From an uncultured Lachnospiraceae bacterium (GTDB lineage: Bacteria > Bacillota > Clostridia > Lachnospirales > Lachnospiraceae), in NCBI GenBank assembly GCA_944383765.1, contig CALWQT010000005.1, forward strand, positions 1 through 64,000: 64,000 nucleotides of DNA, written 5' to 3'. Position numbers and translations under genes: made by a program. The notes under the pieces are model-generated. The model was given only the letters and a program-made list of their open reading frames with translations, searched no databases and had not been told where the DNA came from. The stretch's first letter is position 1, and each line of letters starts with the position of its first letter. Of the stretch, positions 33,694-43,028 are shown in pieces.

Positions 33694-35037
33694 CTATATC
33701 TTCTTCTCCCCTTCCGGAAAAATAATCGTTCTTTTCCCGCTTTCTTCAGCAGACAGCTGCTTCATGGTATATCTGACCATGAATACTGCTACCACAAAAG
33801 AAACCACATCTGCCACAGGACCGGCAAACAGCGGTCCTACCACTCCAAACAGGACCGGTAAAAACAGGATCAGAGGTACGCTTAATACAATCTCCCTCAG
33901 CAGGGACAACATGGTTGACAGCACAGATTTTCCCAATGCCTGCAAAAAGATACTAATGGATTTCTGCATCACGCACAAAAGCACCGTTCCCAGGAAAATC
34001 CGGAAGGACAGACAGGCAAATTCCTGGTAAAGAGCATCTCCACTTCCAAAGATACCGATAATCTGAAGGGGAAAGCACTCAAAACAAATGGTGGCGATCA
34101 CACCTACGCAAAATTCCGCCATCATAACTTTCCTGAACACATCTTTTACCCGGCTCTTATTTCCAGCTCCATAATTATATCCAATGATCGGCTGTGCTCC
34201 TATGGTAATGCCCACAGCCACCGATACTACAATAGCAAATACTTTCATAACAATCCCTACTACTGTCAACGGTATATCTTCCCCGTATTTGGACATGGCC
34301 CCATACGTCACCAGAACATTATTCATGACCGCCATAATGATCACGATGGAAATCTGCGTCAGAAAACTGGTACCTCCCAAAGGCAGCACTTTCTTCAGTA
34401 TCCCCGCATCCAGCCGGAAACTGGTCCTGTTCAAAGTAAAACTTTTTGTATGGAACAGATAATAGGCAGCAAGCAGGGCCGTTACGATCTGTCCGGAGAT
34501 GGTTGCCAATGCGGCTCCTGCCATCCCCCAGCCCAGAACAAAAATAGCTACCGGGTCCAGAATAATATTCATAATACAGCCAACCAGAGTAGATGCCATG
34601 GCAAATTTAGGGCTTCCATCTGCCCGGATTATACCATTCATAGCATTTCCAAACATATAAAACGGAATACCCAGTACGATATAGCGGAAATATTCATAAG
34701 CATAACCGATATTCTTTTCTGTTGCTCCAAATCCCCAGAGAATCTGCTCTTTCAGGAGCATAAACAGTACCATCAGTATCACTCCCGCCGATACTGACAA
34801 AACCACCCCATTTCCCACAGACTTATGGGCGCCTGCCATATCACCCTTTCCCTGACATAAGCTTAAGTACGCCGCACACCCGTCTCCAATAAGCACTGCA
34901 AGAGCGAGGGTGATCACAGTAATGGGGTAAATCACATTTGTCGCGCCATTTCCCAGATATCCAATTCCCCATCCAATAAAAATCTGATCCACCAGATTAT
35001 AAAGAGCTGCGATCGACAGGGACATGATACAGGGAAC
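33694..35037 (-). pseudogene. MATE efflux transporter gene lacking its 5' end
   Basis: The frame carries about 445 residues of a MepA-type MATE drug/sodium antiporter: LYNLVDQIFIGWGIGYLGNGATNV, eleven or so membrane segments, and repeat motifs such as AQPIIGYNYGAGN. Homology begins abruptly at VPCIMSLS (about 35037); the usual first 20-25 residues, the start codon and any ribosome binding site are missing. At the same point a truncated MarR gene begins on the other strand. ATG 35025 could restart translation but has no ribosome binding site and would lack much of the first helix. Confidence 0.72.
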
Positions 35038-35300
35038 TGGAAATGGACAAAAGCAGTGTAGCCAAAATGCTTATGCGTCTGGAAAAAGATGGGTTTATCA
35101 CAAAAACAGCAAATCCTGAGGATACCCGTTCTATGCTTATTTCCCTGACTGATAAAGCTGATTCCCTGATTCCCAGTGCCCAGGCTATTGTAAACGACTG
35201 GGTAGAAGAATCCACCAGCTGTCTCACCGACCTGGAACGCAGAAATTTTTATGAACTTCTGGAAAAAGTAGGACAGCATATCACAGAGACTATGAAGTAA
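35031..35300 (+). pseudogene. 3' half of a MarR-family regulator gene
   Basis: About 88 residues starting ELEMDKSSVAKMLMRLEKDGFI, the recognition helix and wing of a MarR protein. The dimerization helices QAIVNDWVEESTSCLTDLERRNFYELL complete the 3' end. The N-terminal half and start codon are absent, because the sequence changes at about 35034 to the beginning of the MATE remnant. A strong terminator follows. It is not expected to be functional. Confidence 0.72.
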
Positions 35301-35326
35301 GAGAGACGGCAGGAAGCCGTCTCTCT
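35300..35326. terminator. terminator between marR remnant and cyclophilin-like gene
   Basis: AGAGAGACGGC (35300-35310), loop AGGAA, then GCCGTCTCTCT (35316-35326), followed by CATTTTTC on the plus strand. Confidence 0.85.
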
Positions 35327-35346
35327 CATTTTTCTGCAATCTCCTC

Positions 35347-35814
35347 TCATATCCCGTTGTCTTCCAGGGAAAACGTCACCGTTACCTTTCCTTCCCCCAG
35401 CTTATCTTTCAATCCTTCCGTATCTTCTATCCTGGCCAGCCTGGTAAAATTCCAGGAATTAGTCCCATAATAAATCGTAATCTGGTTCCCCTGATACAGA
35501 ATCACATCTCCTGGTTCCGCAGTAATCGGTTCATCGTTTCGGGTCAGTTCTGCTCCAAGATCTCCTACTTTTTCAAATCCCCCATAATCTTCCATTTCCA
35601 CCGTAAGGTTTCCTTCTTCCAGAAGTTCCAGCCACTCCTTAGCCGAATCATTATGTTCTGGCACTGCATGCAGGATATGCTCACCCACTGTAATCACAAC
35701 ATAAGGAGAAGAGACTTCCTCCATCCCGCTCTTTTGTTCCCCAAAGGTCTCGCTGCAGGCTCCGGTACCGATCAGGACCAGCCATATTATCGCCAGACAC
35801 AGCCATGCCTTCAT
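35347..35814 (-). CDS. cyclophilin-like-fold lipoprotein
   Basis: This 155-residue secreted protein has a signal peptide and lipobox GTGAC. A cyclophilin-like beta barrel (LTVEMEDYGGFEKVG, DVILYQGNQITIYYGTNSWNFTRLARI) is typical of the small cyclophilin_like family. Members sit beside flavodoxin or hydrolase genes; prolyl isomerase activity is not established. ATG 35814 follows GGGAGAAGGGG. It is 26 bp downstream of the broken hydrolase gene, same strand. Confidence 0.75.
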   Translation of the reverse strand: MKAWLCLAIIWLVLIGTGACSETFGEQKSGMEEVSSPYVVITVGEHILHAVPEHNDSAKEWLELLEEGNLTVEMEDYGGFEKVGDLGAELTRNDEPITAEPGDVILYQGNQITIYYGTNSWNFTRLARIEDTEGLKDKLGEGKVTVTFSLEDNGI

Positions 35815-35840
35815 ATTCCCCCTTCTCCCTTTGCGGACTT

Positions 35841-36817
35841 TCATCTCAGGTTCTCCCTGAAAAACTCTGCGATCCGGTCAAAAGGAATCACATCCATCCG
35901 GTCATACAGATCCGTATGGACTGCACCAGGTATCAGCATCAGTTCCTTATTGTCTCCTTTCAGCATCTGGAAGGCATCCCGGCTGAAATAGCAGGAATGG
36001 GCCTCTTCCCCATGGATCATGAGCACTGCACTGCGTATCTCCTGGCTGTACTGGAGAATCGGCATATTGATAAATGATAAAGACGATGTCACATTCCAGC
36101 CATCATTAGAATTCAGGGAACGCTCATGGTATCCCCTTTTTGTTTTATAATAGTCATAATAATCCTTCACAAAAAATGGAGCATCTTCCGGCAGCACATC
36201 TGCCACCCCCCCCCTGCTCTCCCATAGCTCCTGTTTCTGTAATCTTCCGTTCTTTGGGCATTCAAAGCCTTTTTCTTATGATAACGGCACTCCTCGCTGT
36301 CTTCCTGGTCAAAATACCCTTTTGCATTTACTCTGGACATATCGTACATGGTTGAAGTCACTGTTGCCTTGATCCTGGTATCAATAGCAGCAGCATTCAG
36401 TGCCATTCCGCCCCAGCCGCAGATTCCGATAATTCCTATTCTTTCCGGATCAACATGTTCCTGCACAGACAAAAAGTCTACTGCCGCCTGAAAATCTTCT
36501 GTATTGATGTCCGGAGATGCCACATATCTTGGACTGCCTCCGCTCTCTCCGGTAAAAGACGGATCAAAAGCAAGGGTCAGAAAGCCCCTTTCGGCCATAG
36601 TCTGGGCATACAATCCGGAAGCCTGCTCTTTCACCGCACCAAAGGGACCACTTACGGCAATAGCAGGAAGTTTTCCAGCAGCATGTTTTGGCAAATACAT
36701 ATCTGCTGCCAAAGTAACTCCGTAACGATTATGAAACGTCACCTTGCAATGATCCACCCGGTCACTCTTAGAAAATGTTTTATCCCATTTTTCTGTTAAA
36801 TTTAACCTTTCTTCCAT
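35841..36817 (-). pseudogene. alpha/beta hydrolase broken (or phase-variable) at a G9 run
   Basis: The first part (from ATG 36817) reads TFHNRYGVTLAADMYLPKHAAGKLPAIAVSGP... and IGICGWGGMALNA. The second part (to 35841) has SAVLMIHGEEAHS and the catalytic His region PGAVHTDLYDR in another frame. The switch falls at nine G residues on the minus strand (36214-36206): ten G would join AGGG to VADVLPEDAPFF and give about 326 residues. The nucleophile elbow CGWGG lacks the usual Ser. It could be a pseudogene, a slipped-strand on/off switch, or a sequencing error. Confidence 0.78.
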
Positions 36818-36818
36818 A

Positions 36819-37397
36819 TCAGTTTTCTCCTTCTTTTATTGTTCTGATAACCCTGGCAGGGATTCCTCCCACCACCGTATTTCTCGGCACATCTTTTGTA
36901 ACTACAGCCCCTGCTGCGATCACCGCTCCATCTCCCACAGTCACACCTGGAAGCACGGTAGCATTGGCACCGATCCACACCCGGCTTCCAATATGGATAG
37001 GAGCCGGTATCATGGTTCCCCGGTCATCAGGCGACATCTCATGATTTAATGTGGCCAGCACAACATTATGACCGATCAGTGTATCATCTCCGATCACAAT
37101 TCCTCCCTGATCCTGGAATTTACATCCCATATTGATAAAAACACGTTTGCCTACCTGAATATTTTTCCCGCAATCCGTATGAAATGGTGGAAACAAAGCA
37201 AAGCTTTCGTCTACTTGCTGTCCTGTCAGTTCAGAAAAAAGTTCCCTCAGTTCTTCCGGTGTATGATAAGATCCATTGATTCTGGCAGTCACCTTCAATG
37301 CTTCCTGACTGACCAGATGCATATATCTATGAACCTCTCCTCCTGCCTTTACCGGCGCACCGCTATTTAACTCCGCTAAAAATTCCTTTAATTCCAT
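36819..37397 (-). CDS. maltose/galactoside O-acetyltransferase-type hexapeptide protein
   Basis: This 192-residue left-handed beta-helix acetyltransferase of the Maa/LacA group has an N-terminal helical maltose-acetyltransferase domain ([21 protein letters not shown]) and hexapeptide repeats. The catalytic His lies in [14 protein letters not shown], and the terminal part is [22 protein letters not shown]. It would acetylate sugars using acetyl-CoA in the cytoplasm. Its end is one base from the hydrolase start. It is divergent from a LysR gene that may control it. Confidence 0.88.
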   Translation of the reverse strand: MELKEFLAELNSGAPVKAGGEVHRYMHLVSQEALKVTARINGSYHTPEELRELFSELTGQQVDESFALFPPFHTDCGKNIQVGKRVFINMGCKFQDQGGIVIGDDTLIGHNVVLATLNHEMSPDDRGTMIPAPIHIGSRVWIGANATVLPGVTVGDGAVIAAGAVVTKDVPRNTVVGGIPARVIRTIKEGEN

Positions 37398-37509
37398 GCC
37401 TTACTCCTTCACCGCTCTCTTTTACATTCACTGTAACGAAAACCGGAACAAATAGCAAATACTTATAGAAAATAGATACCTATGCCTTTTTTCTATGTTT
37501 TGTATCTGA

Positions 37510-37515
37510 TATAAT
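37510..37515 (+). promoter_or_regulatory. extended -10 of the LysR gene
   Basis: TGA-TATAAT extended -10 at 37507-37515, 26 bp before ATG 37541. The -35 region is only a T-run. Confidence 0.55.
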
Positions 37516-37540
37516 AAACCGTATAAGGAGGTACCGTCAT

Positions 37541-38422
37541 ATGGAATTGCGGGTATTAGAATATTTTCTTGCCGTAGCCAGAGAACAGAATATAACGGCA
37601 GCTGCCCATTCTCTTCATCTCACCCAGCCTACCCTTTCCAGGCAGCTGAAAGAATTGGAAGAAGAACTGGGGAAACAACTGCTGATCCGCGGAAGCCGTA
37701 CCATTACGCTGACAGAAGAAGGAATCCTGCTGCGAAAACGGGCAGAAGAGATTCTGGACCTGGTTGAAAGAACGGAAAAAGAAATGACGCAGTCAGACCT
37801 GTCTGTCTGCGGAGATATTTACATTGGAGCCGGAGAAACGGACGGTGTCCGCCATATCGCCCGCACCGCAAAAGAAATTTTAAAAGACCATCCGGGAATC
37901 CATTTTCATATGGTCAGCGGAGATGCCATTGATGTCTGCGAACGCCTGGATAAGGGACTTCTGGATTTTGGCATCTTACTGGGAGATATGGATAAGCTAA
38001 AATACAATTACCTGAAACTTCCTGCAACCAATATCTGGGGAATTCTCATGCGCCGCAGCAGCCCTCTTGCTCTGAAGCAGGCCATTTCTCCGGAAGACCT
38101 GTGGGATAAGCCTTTGATTCTTTCCCGCCAGACTGCCAATAAACATGCTTTATACCGGTGGCTGCAGAAAGATCCCCTGGACCTTCATACGGTAGCCACT
38201 TATAACCTGATTTACAATGCCTCTCTCATGGTGGATGAGGGGCTTGGATATGCCTTTGCGTTGGATCATCTCGTGAATACAGCGGACAGCAACCTTTGTT
38301 TCCGCCCACTGACACCCTCTCTGGAACTGGAAATGTACTTAGTGTGGAAAAAATATCCTGCCTTCTCCAAAGCGGCCGAATTATTCCTCCGTGCATGTTC
38401 CTGTCCAGTTAAACAGGAATAA
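37541..38422 (+). CDS. LysR-family regulator
   Basis: This 293-residue protein has an N-terminal winged helix (YFLAVAREQNITAAAHSLHLTQPTLSRQLKELEEELGKQL) and a substrate-binding domain (GAGETDGVRHIARTAKEI, LLDFGILLGD). AGGAGG precedes ATG 37541. It is divergent from the acetyltransferase-hydrolase pair, the likely target. Confidence 0.88.
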   Translation: MELRVLEYFLAVAREQNITAAAHSLHLTQPTLSRQLKELEEELGKQLLIRGSRTITLTEEGILLRKRAEEILDLVERTEKEMTQSDLSVCGDIYIGAGETDGVRHIARTAKEILKDHPGIHFHMVSGDAIDVCERLDKGLLDFGILLGDMDKLKYNYLKLPATNIWGILMRRSSPLALKQAISPEDLWDKPLILSRQTANKHALYRWLQKDPLDLHTVATYNLIYNASLMVDEGLGYAFALDHLVNTADSNLCFRPLTPSLELEMYLVWKKYPAFSKAAELFLRACSCPVKQE

Positions 38423-38442
38423 GTACATTTCTTCCCTGAACC

Positions 38443-38484
38443 AAAAAGCGGAACGCCGGTATTTACCGAACTGTTCCGCTTTTT
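38443..38484. terminator. bidirectional terminator
   Basis: AAAAAGCGGAAC (38443-38454) pairs perfectly with GTTCCGCTTTTT (38473-38484), between the convergent LysR and GreA genes. Confidence 0.88.
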
Positions 38485-38500
38485 ATCTTTCTCTATCCTA

Positions 38501-39004
38501 TCAATAACTTCTCAGTTTATCTTCCTGGTCACCAGACGTTTTATCAATGGACTTTACCACCACATAATAACCATTTTTTTCATCAATCTTGACATAGACT
38601 CGGTCTCCCACCTTATGGCCGAGGACCGCTCTCCCCAGAGGTGATTCATTGCTGATCTTATTATCCAGGGAATTTCCTCTCACAGTGGTCACAATCTTAT
38701 AAACTTCCGTTCCCCCCTCATCTTCAAAATACAGCTCCACCAGGTTATTCAATCCCACCTCATCAGCCCGGGATTGGTCAGAAATGATTTTGGCTGTCCG
38801 GATCATCCTTTCCAGATACCGGATTCTGCTTTCATTCTGATTCTTATCCTTTTTCGCCGCATGATACTCAAAGTTTTCACTCAGATCTCCATGGGCCCTT
38901 GCCTCTTTTACCGCTTCGATAGCAGCTTTTCTCACTACCAGTTTTCGGTAATCAATCTCTTCCTGAATCTTTTTTATATCATTTTCCGTCAGCTCATCAT
39001 ACAT
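38501..39004 (-). CDS. greA: GreA/GreB transcript cleavage factor
   Basis: 167 residues. The N-terminal coiled coil with the acidic tip is seen in ARAHGDLSENFEYHAAKKDKNQNESRI, with the Asp and Glu residues that stimulate RNA polymerase backtrack cleavage. The C-terminal FKBP-like domain follows (NESPLGRAVLGHKVGDRVYV). Length and motifs fit GreA-like factors, though it is slightly atypical at the N-terminus (YDELTENDIKKIQEEI), so it may be a second copy in the genome. It precedes no operon partner. Confidence 0.85.
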   Translation of the reverse strand: MYDELTENDIKKIQEEIDYRKLVVRKAAIEAVKEARAHGDLSENFEYHAAKKDKNQNESRIRYLERMIRTAKIISDQSRADEVGLNNLVELYFEDEGGTEVYKIVTTVRGNSLDNKISNESPLGRAVLGHKVGDRVYVKIDEKNGYYVVVKSIDKTSGDQEDKLRSY

Positions 39005-39019
39005 GATAATTCCTTCCTT

Positions 39020-39550
39020 TCACCGGTTTCTGCCTTTTCCGGCAAAAACCTTATCCCACAGTAAATGGATCCCTGCCCCGATCACAATACCGGAGGCTGT
39101 TCCTGCCAGTACATCTGTGGGGTAATGGACTCCAACATAAAGCCGGGATACGGCGATCAGCCCCGCCAGTACCAGTGCGGCTGTTCCCATTTTCCGGTTA
39201 TGGAACCAGATTATGGTAGCCACTACAAAAGAACTGGCCGAATGCCCTGAGGGAAACGACCAGTCTGACTGCCTGTCCACCAGAATACCCAATTCTTGTA
39301 TTGCCTCATACGGCCTTACCCTGGCTATCACATTTTTCAGTATCACATTATTGATCAAAAAAGAAACCGCCAGCCCTGTAAACGCCTGAACTCCCATGAG
39401 TCTGGTCCGTTTCCAGGCACAAAGCAACACAATGAAAATGATCCAGATAAACGCCATATCACCCAAATGGGTAATGAACTGCATCACCGGGTCCAGCATT
39501 TCTGTTCTCAGATGTTCCTGTATCCACAGCAGAATATCCGCTTCCTTCAT
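39020..39550 (-). CDS. PAP2-family membrane phosphatase
   Basis: This 176-residue integral membrane phosphatase has the three PAP2 motifs: KNVIARVRPYE, SFPSGHSAS and SRLYVGVHYPTD, with five to six membrane helices. It probably dephosphorylates undecaprenyl pyrophosphate or other lipid phosphates at the outer face of the membrane. It lies 15 bp upstream of greA and 11 bp downstream of the secreted wall-binding-type gene, all minus strand. Confidence 0.88.
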   Translation of the reverse strand: MKEADILLWIQEHLRTEMLDPVMQFITHLGDMAFIWIIFIVLLCAWKRTRLMGVQAFTGLAVSFLINNVILKNVIARVRPYEAIQELGILVDRQSDWSFPSGHSASSFVVATIIWFHNRKMGTAALVLAGLIAVSRLYVGVHYPTDVLAGTASGIVIGAGIHLLWDKVFAGKGRNR

Positions 39551-39561
39551 GGTTAACCTCT

Positions 39562-40218
39562 TTACTGAAATTCAAAATATTTTCCTATGTTTTTTTCATA
39601 ATCTTTTGTCATCTGCCGGATCATCTCTTTTTCTCCCGGATTATAACCGGCCAGAGACTGCTCCTGGGGCAGACCGCAAATATAATAATTTCCTCTGCAC
39701 CATCCAAGGTCTTTCTTGTTCTCCATCTGAGCCGTTAATATTTTTTTCGCTTCCAGGCTTCCTACCCGGTGTACCTCAAAAATTTCTCTCACATTTCCAT
39801 TCACTGGATAAAAATACACCCGCAGACTCTCTTCCGTCTGATCAATATAAAAATTTCCTTTCCAGCTGTCCGGAAGCGTGATGATATAATCCTCAGAACC
39901 GATCACTGTCCCCTGAAACGCTACAATCTTTTCCTGCACAACACCATCTTCCACCCAGGCTCCCTGTGCATTCACTTCATACCCGTCACCAACGTACTGG
40001 TTTGCCGCCATATATCCATTTCTGTCAAAGTAATAACACTCTGCCCGGCAATCCCCATCTCCATCTATCCATTTCCAGGTGTTCATAGGATAAGTTCCAT
40101 CATCCTCTTTCCATCTCCATCCTGCACCTGCTTCAAAAATCCAGTTACCCGCATAGGAAGGGAATGTCATCAAAGCCGTAAGTAAAACTCCTGCTGCCAG
40201 AATCATTCTCATTCTCAT
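39562..40218 (-). CDS. secreted protein with choline-binding-like repeats
   Basis: 218 residues, with a signal peptide cleaved after SYAG (about residue 24). One or two degenerate wall-binding repeats follow (WIFEAGAGWRWKEDDGTY, ECYYFDRNGYMAANQ). A C-terminal domain of about 120 residues of unknown function (GSEDYIITLPDSWKGNFYID) is also present. The last domain resembles proteins found with choline-binding repeats in other Lachnospiraceae. It is probably attached non-covalently to the cell surface. Confidence 0.75.
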   Translation of the reverse strand: MRMRMILAAGVLLTALMTFPSYAGNWIFEAGAGWRWKEDDGTYPMNTWKWIDGDGDCRAECYYFDRNGYMAANQYVGDGYEVNAQGAWVEDGVVQEKIVAFQGTVIGSEDYIITLPDSWKGNFYIDQTEESLRVYFYPVNGNVREIFEVHRVGSLEAKKILTAQMENKKDLGWCRGNYYICGLPQEQSLAGYNPGEKEMIRQMTKDYEKNIGKYFEFQ

Positions 40219-40323
40219 GAATCCTGACCTCCTGTACGAATATGATTGATTATAATTATCATACCATGACAGGCAGGAAATGAAAACGCATCACTTCTTA
40301 AAACTTTCTTAATATATGAATTT

Positions 40324-41220
40324 TTATACGGATTCCTTCCGCAGCATTTTTTCAAACTCCCTGGCCGCTATACTCAAAGGCTTCCCGCCGTCTTTGACTA
40401 GGCAGATGGCACGCTCCGGAATTTCTTCTTTCAGGTCTACTACAAAAACCTCCCCTCTCCTCACTGCCTCTCCTGCAAAATCCTCCGGTAAAAATCCAAG
40501 CCCCAATCCACTCTTTACCAATGGCAGTACCTGGTCTGTAGTGGCTGCTTCCATATCCGGTTCCCACAGGACACCATGGTCCAGGAAAAACTGATTGTAA
40601 AATTCATATGTCTTTGTTTCCCGTCCCAGGCTTACCATGGGAAGCACCGATAATTCCTCAAGAGTGACTGTCCTTCTTGCCAGCTTCGGGAAAAACTGAG
40701 GCCCCGCCACCAGAATCTCCCGGAAGGTTTTCAGATGTATTTCCTCCAGGGGCCTGCACACTCCTGTCGGTGTGGTAACTACCGCAAAATCCACATTTCC
40801 GCTTTTCAGGGACGCTACAGCCTGAGGAGTGGAATGATTGGATATCCGCATCCGTATGCCCGGATATTTCCCATGAAAATCTCCCAGCCGGGAAAGCAGA
40901 TATCCATGAAGAGCTGTCTCACTGGCCCCAATGGATACCACTCCTCTGCGCAGTTCCCGGTCCCCTGTCAGTTCCGCTTCTGCCTCCTGAAGCTGCTCAT
41001 GGGCAATGCTCACATGGACAAACAGCTTTTCCCCTTCCGGTGTCAGCTGTACTCCCCTGTTGGAACGCACAAACAGCCGGCACCCCAATTCATGTTCCAG
41101 GTTGTTCATGGACCTGGTAATATTGGGCTGACTGTTTAACAGGATATGGGCTGCCTGGGTAAAACTCCGGTATTTTGCCACATAATAGAAAATCCGGTAA
41201 TAATCATAAGTAATTGCCAT
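40324..41220 (-). CDS. LysR-family regulator, divergent from pckA
   Basis: This 298-residue protein has an N-terminal winged helix (YYVAKYRSFTQAAHILLNSQPNITRSMNNLEHELG) and a LysR effector domain (RRGVVSIGASETALHGYLLSRL). AGGAGGGG precedes ATG 41220; the longer frame to 41265 runs into the operator palindrome. A perfect 8-1-8 palindrome lies in the intergenic region with the pckA promoter, so it may control itself and pckA. Confidence 0.86.
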   Translation of the reverse strand: MAITYDYYRIFYYVAKYRSFTQAAHILLNSQPNITRSMNNLEHELGCRLFVRSNRGVQLTPEGEKLFVHVSIAHEQLQEAEAELTGDRELRRGVVSIGASETALHGYLLSRLGDFHGKYPGIRMRISNHSTPQAVASLKSGNVDFAVVTTPTGVCRPLEEIHLKTFREILVAGPQFFPKLARRTVTLEELSVLPMVSLGRETKTYEFYNQFFLDHGVLWEPDMEAATTDQVLPLVKSGLGLGFLPEDFAGEAVRRGEVFVVDLKEEIPERAICLVKDGGKPLSIAAREFEKMLRKESV

Positions 41221-41235
41221 AGCCCCTCCTTTTGT

Positions 41236-41252
41236 CATATGAATTTCATATG
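41236..41252. promoter_or_regulatory. LysR-type operator palindrome
   Basis: CATATGAA-T-TTCATATG, a perfect 8-1-8 inverted repeat starting 15 bp upstream of the LysR start codon and 22 bp before the pckA -35 box. Confidence 0.65.
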
Positions 41253-41273
41253 GTAAAAATATCAAATATTCAT

Positions 41274-41302
41274 TTTACATCTTGTTTCAAAAGAAGTATA
41301 AT
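41274..41302 (+). promoter_or_regulatory. pckA promoter
   Basis: -35 TTTACA (41274-41279), a 17-bp spacer and -10 TATAAT (41297-41302), 59 bp before the pckA start codon. Confidence 0.75.
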
Positions 41303-41360
41303 ATAGAATGAGCAGAAAGGCAATTCCGCCTTGCCAAAAAATTAACAGGAGGACATAAAA

Positions 41361-42950
41361 ATGGAAACTTATGGATTAGAAAAAATTGGCATCACTAATA
41401 CCGGAAAAGTATACCGTAACTTGGAAGTTGCTCGTCTGGTAGAGGAATCTTTGAAGCGCGGCGAGGGCATCCTTATGAATACAGGCGCACTTGCTACAAC
41501 GACCGGGAAGTATACAGGCCGTTCTCCTAAAGACAAATTCATTGTGGATACGGCTGATATCCATGATAAAATCGCCTGGGGAAGCGTAAATGTTGCAATC
41601 TCCGAGGACAAGTATCAGAATATCAAAGCTAAGATGTTCGCATATCTTCAGAACAAGGATTTATTCGTATTCGACGGTTTTGCCGGCGCAGACGAAAAAT
41701 ATACAAGAAAATTCCGTATTGTCAACGAACTGGCTTGCCAGAACTTATTCATTCACCAGCTGCTGATCCGTCCTACTGCAGAACAGCTGGAAACATATGG
41801 CGATGCAGACTTTACTCTGGTAGTCGCTCCCGGCTTCCACTGTGTTCCGGAAGTAGACGGCACCAATTCTGAGGCAGCTATCATCGTAAACTTCCAGGAG
41901 AAAATGGTCCTGATCGCAGGCTCCAGATATTCCGGAGAAATCAAGAAATCTGTATTCTCCGTTATGAACTATCTGATGCCTACAGAAGAAAATGTACTTC
42001 CTATGCACTGCTCCGCTAATATGGACCCGGAGACTCACGAAACTGCCGTATTCTTCGGACTTTCCGGTACAGGAAAAACCACTTTGTCTGCTGACCCGGC
42101 CCGTAAGCTGATCGGCGATGATGAGCACGGCTGGTCTGAAGATGGCGTATTCAACTTCGAAGGCGGCTGCTATGCAAAATGTATCAATCTGAATCCGGAA
42201 AATGAACCGGATATCTACAATGCTATCCGCTTCGGAAGCCAGGTAGAAAACGTAGTGATCGATCCGGAAACCAGAATTCCAAATTATGACGACGATTCCA
42301 TCACCGAGAACACCCGTGTTGGATATCCTATCGACTACATCAATAACGCTCAGATTCCTGGAAAAGGCGGAATCCCGAAAGTTGTTATCTTCCTGACCGC
42401 AGATGCCTTCGGTGTACTTCCTCCAATCTCCAGACTGGACGAAAATGCTGCTATGTACCACTTTGTAACTGGATTTACCTCCAAGCTGGCTGGTACCGAG
42501 CGCGGAATCCAGGAACCGCAGCCAACCTTCTCCACTCTGTTCGGTGAACCGTTCATGCCTCTTGATCCGTCTGTATATGCAACCATGCTGGGCGAAAAGA
42601 TTGAGAAATACGGCACCAAAGTTTATCTGGTAAACACCGGCTGGTCTGGTGGCCCTTACGGAGTAGGAAGCCGTATGAAACTTTCCTACACCAGAGCTAT
42701 GATCACCGCAGCTTTAAACGGCAGCTTCGACAGCGTAGAATACAAGCATGATGATGTATTCAACTTAGATGTTCCTCAGAGCTGTCCTGGAGTTCCTGCT
42801 GAGATCATGAACCCGAGAGATACCTGGGCAGACAAGGCTGCTTACGATGAATCTGCAAAGAAACTGGCTAAAATGTTTGCCGACAACTTTGCAAAGAAAT
42901 ATCCGAATATGCCGAAGGAAATCGCTGAAGCAGGCCCGAAAGCAGAATAA
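41361..42950 (+). CDS. pckA: phosphoenolpyruvate carboxykinase (ATP)
   Basis: This 529-residue enzyme interconverts oxaloacetate and PEP with ATP/ADP in the cytoplasm. In rumen and gut anaerobes it often works in the carboxylating direction towards succinate. Visible motifs are [10 protein letters not shown], the kinase loop [14 protein letters not shown], the LIGDDEHGW metal site and [15 protein letters not shown] precedes ATG 41361. It is monocistronic with its own promoter and terminator and uses strongly biased codons, so it is probably highly expressed. A LysR regulator is divergent. Confidence 0.97.
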   Translation: METYGLEKIGITNTGKVYRNLEVARLVEESLKRGEGILMNTGALATTTGKYTGRSPKDKFIVDTADIHDKIAWGSVNVAISEDKYQNIKAKMFAYLQNKDLFVFDGFAGADEKYTRKFRIVNELACQNLFIHQLLIRPTAEQLETYGDADFTLVVAPGFHCVPEVDGTNSEAAIIVNFQEKMVLIAGSRYSGEIKKSVFSVMNYLMPTEENVLPMHCSANMDPETHETAVFFGLSGTGKTTLSADPARKLIGDDEHGWSEDGVFNFEGGCYAKCINLNPENEPDIYNAIRFGSQVENVVIDPETRIPNYDDDSITENTRVGYPIDYINNAQIPGKGGIPKVVIFLTADAFGVLPPISRLDENAAMYHFVTGFTSKLAGTERGIQEPQPTFSTLFGEPFMPLDPSVYATMLGEKIEKYGTKVYLVNTGWSGGPYGVGSRMKLSYTRAMITAALNGSFDSVEYKHDDVFNLDVPQSCPGVPAEIMNPRDTWADKAAYDESAKKLAKMFADNFAKKYPNMPKEIAEAGPKAE

Positions 42951-42970
42951 TTCATTCTCACATACAAAAG

Positions 42971-42999
42971 AAAAGAGCTGGTAAGCTGCCAGCTCTTTT
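42971..42999 (+). terminator. pckA terminator
   Basis: AAAAGAGCTGG-TAAGCTG-CCAGCTCTTTT followed by T. It probably also serves the convergent flavoprotein gene. Confidence 0.88.
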
Positions 43000-43028
43000 T
43001 CTGTATTCTTTCCGTATCTTCTTTCTCT

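Noticed and set aside
41745..42461. 238-codon minus-strand frame opposite pckA
   Set aside because: Long open antisense frames are common opposite strongly codon-biased genes; it has no start signals and no recognisable domain.
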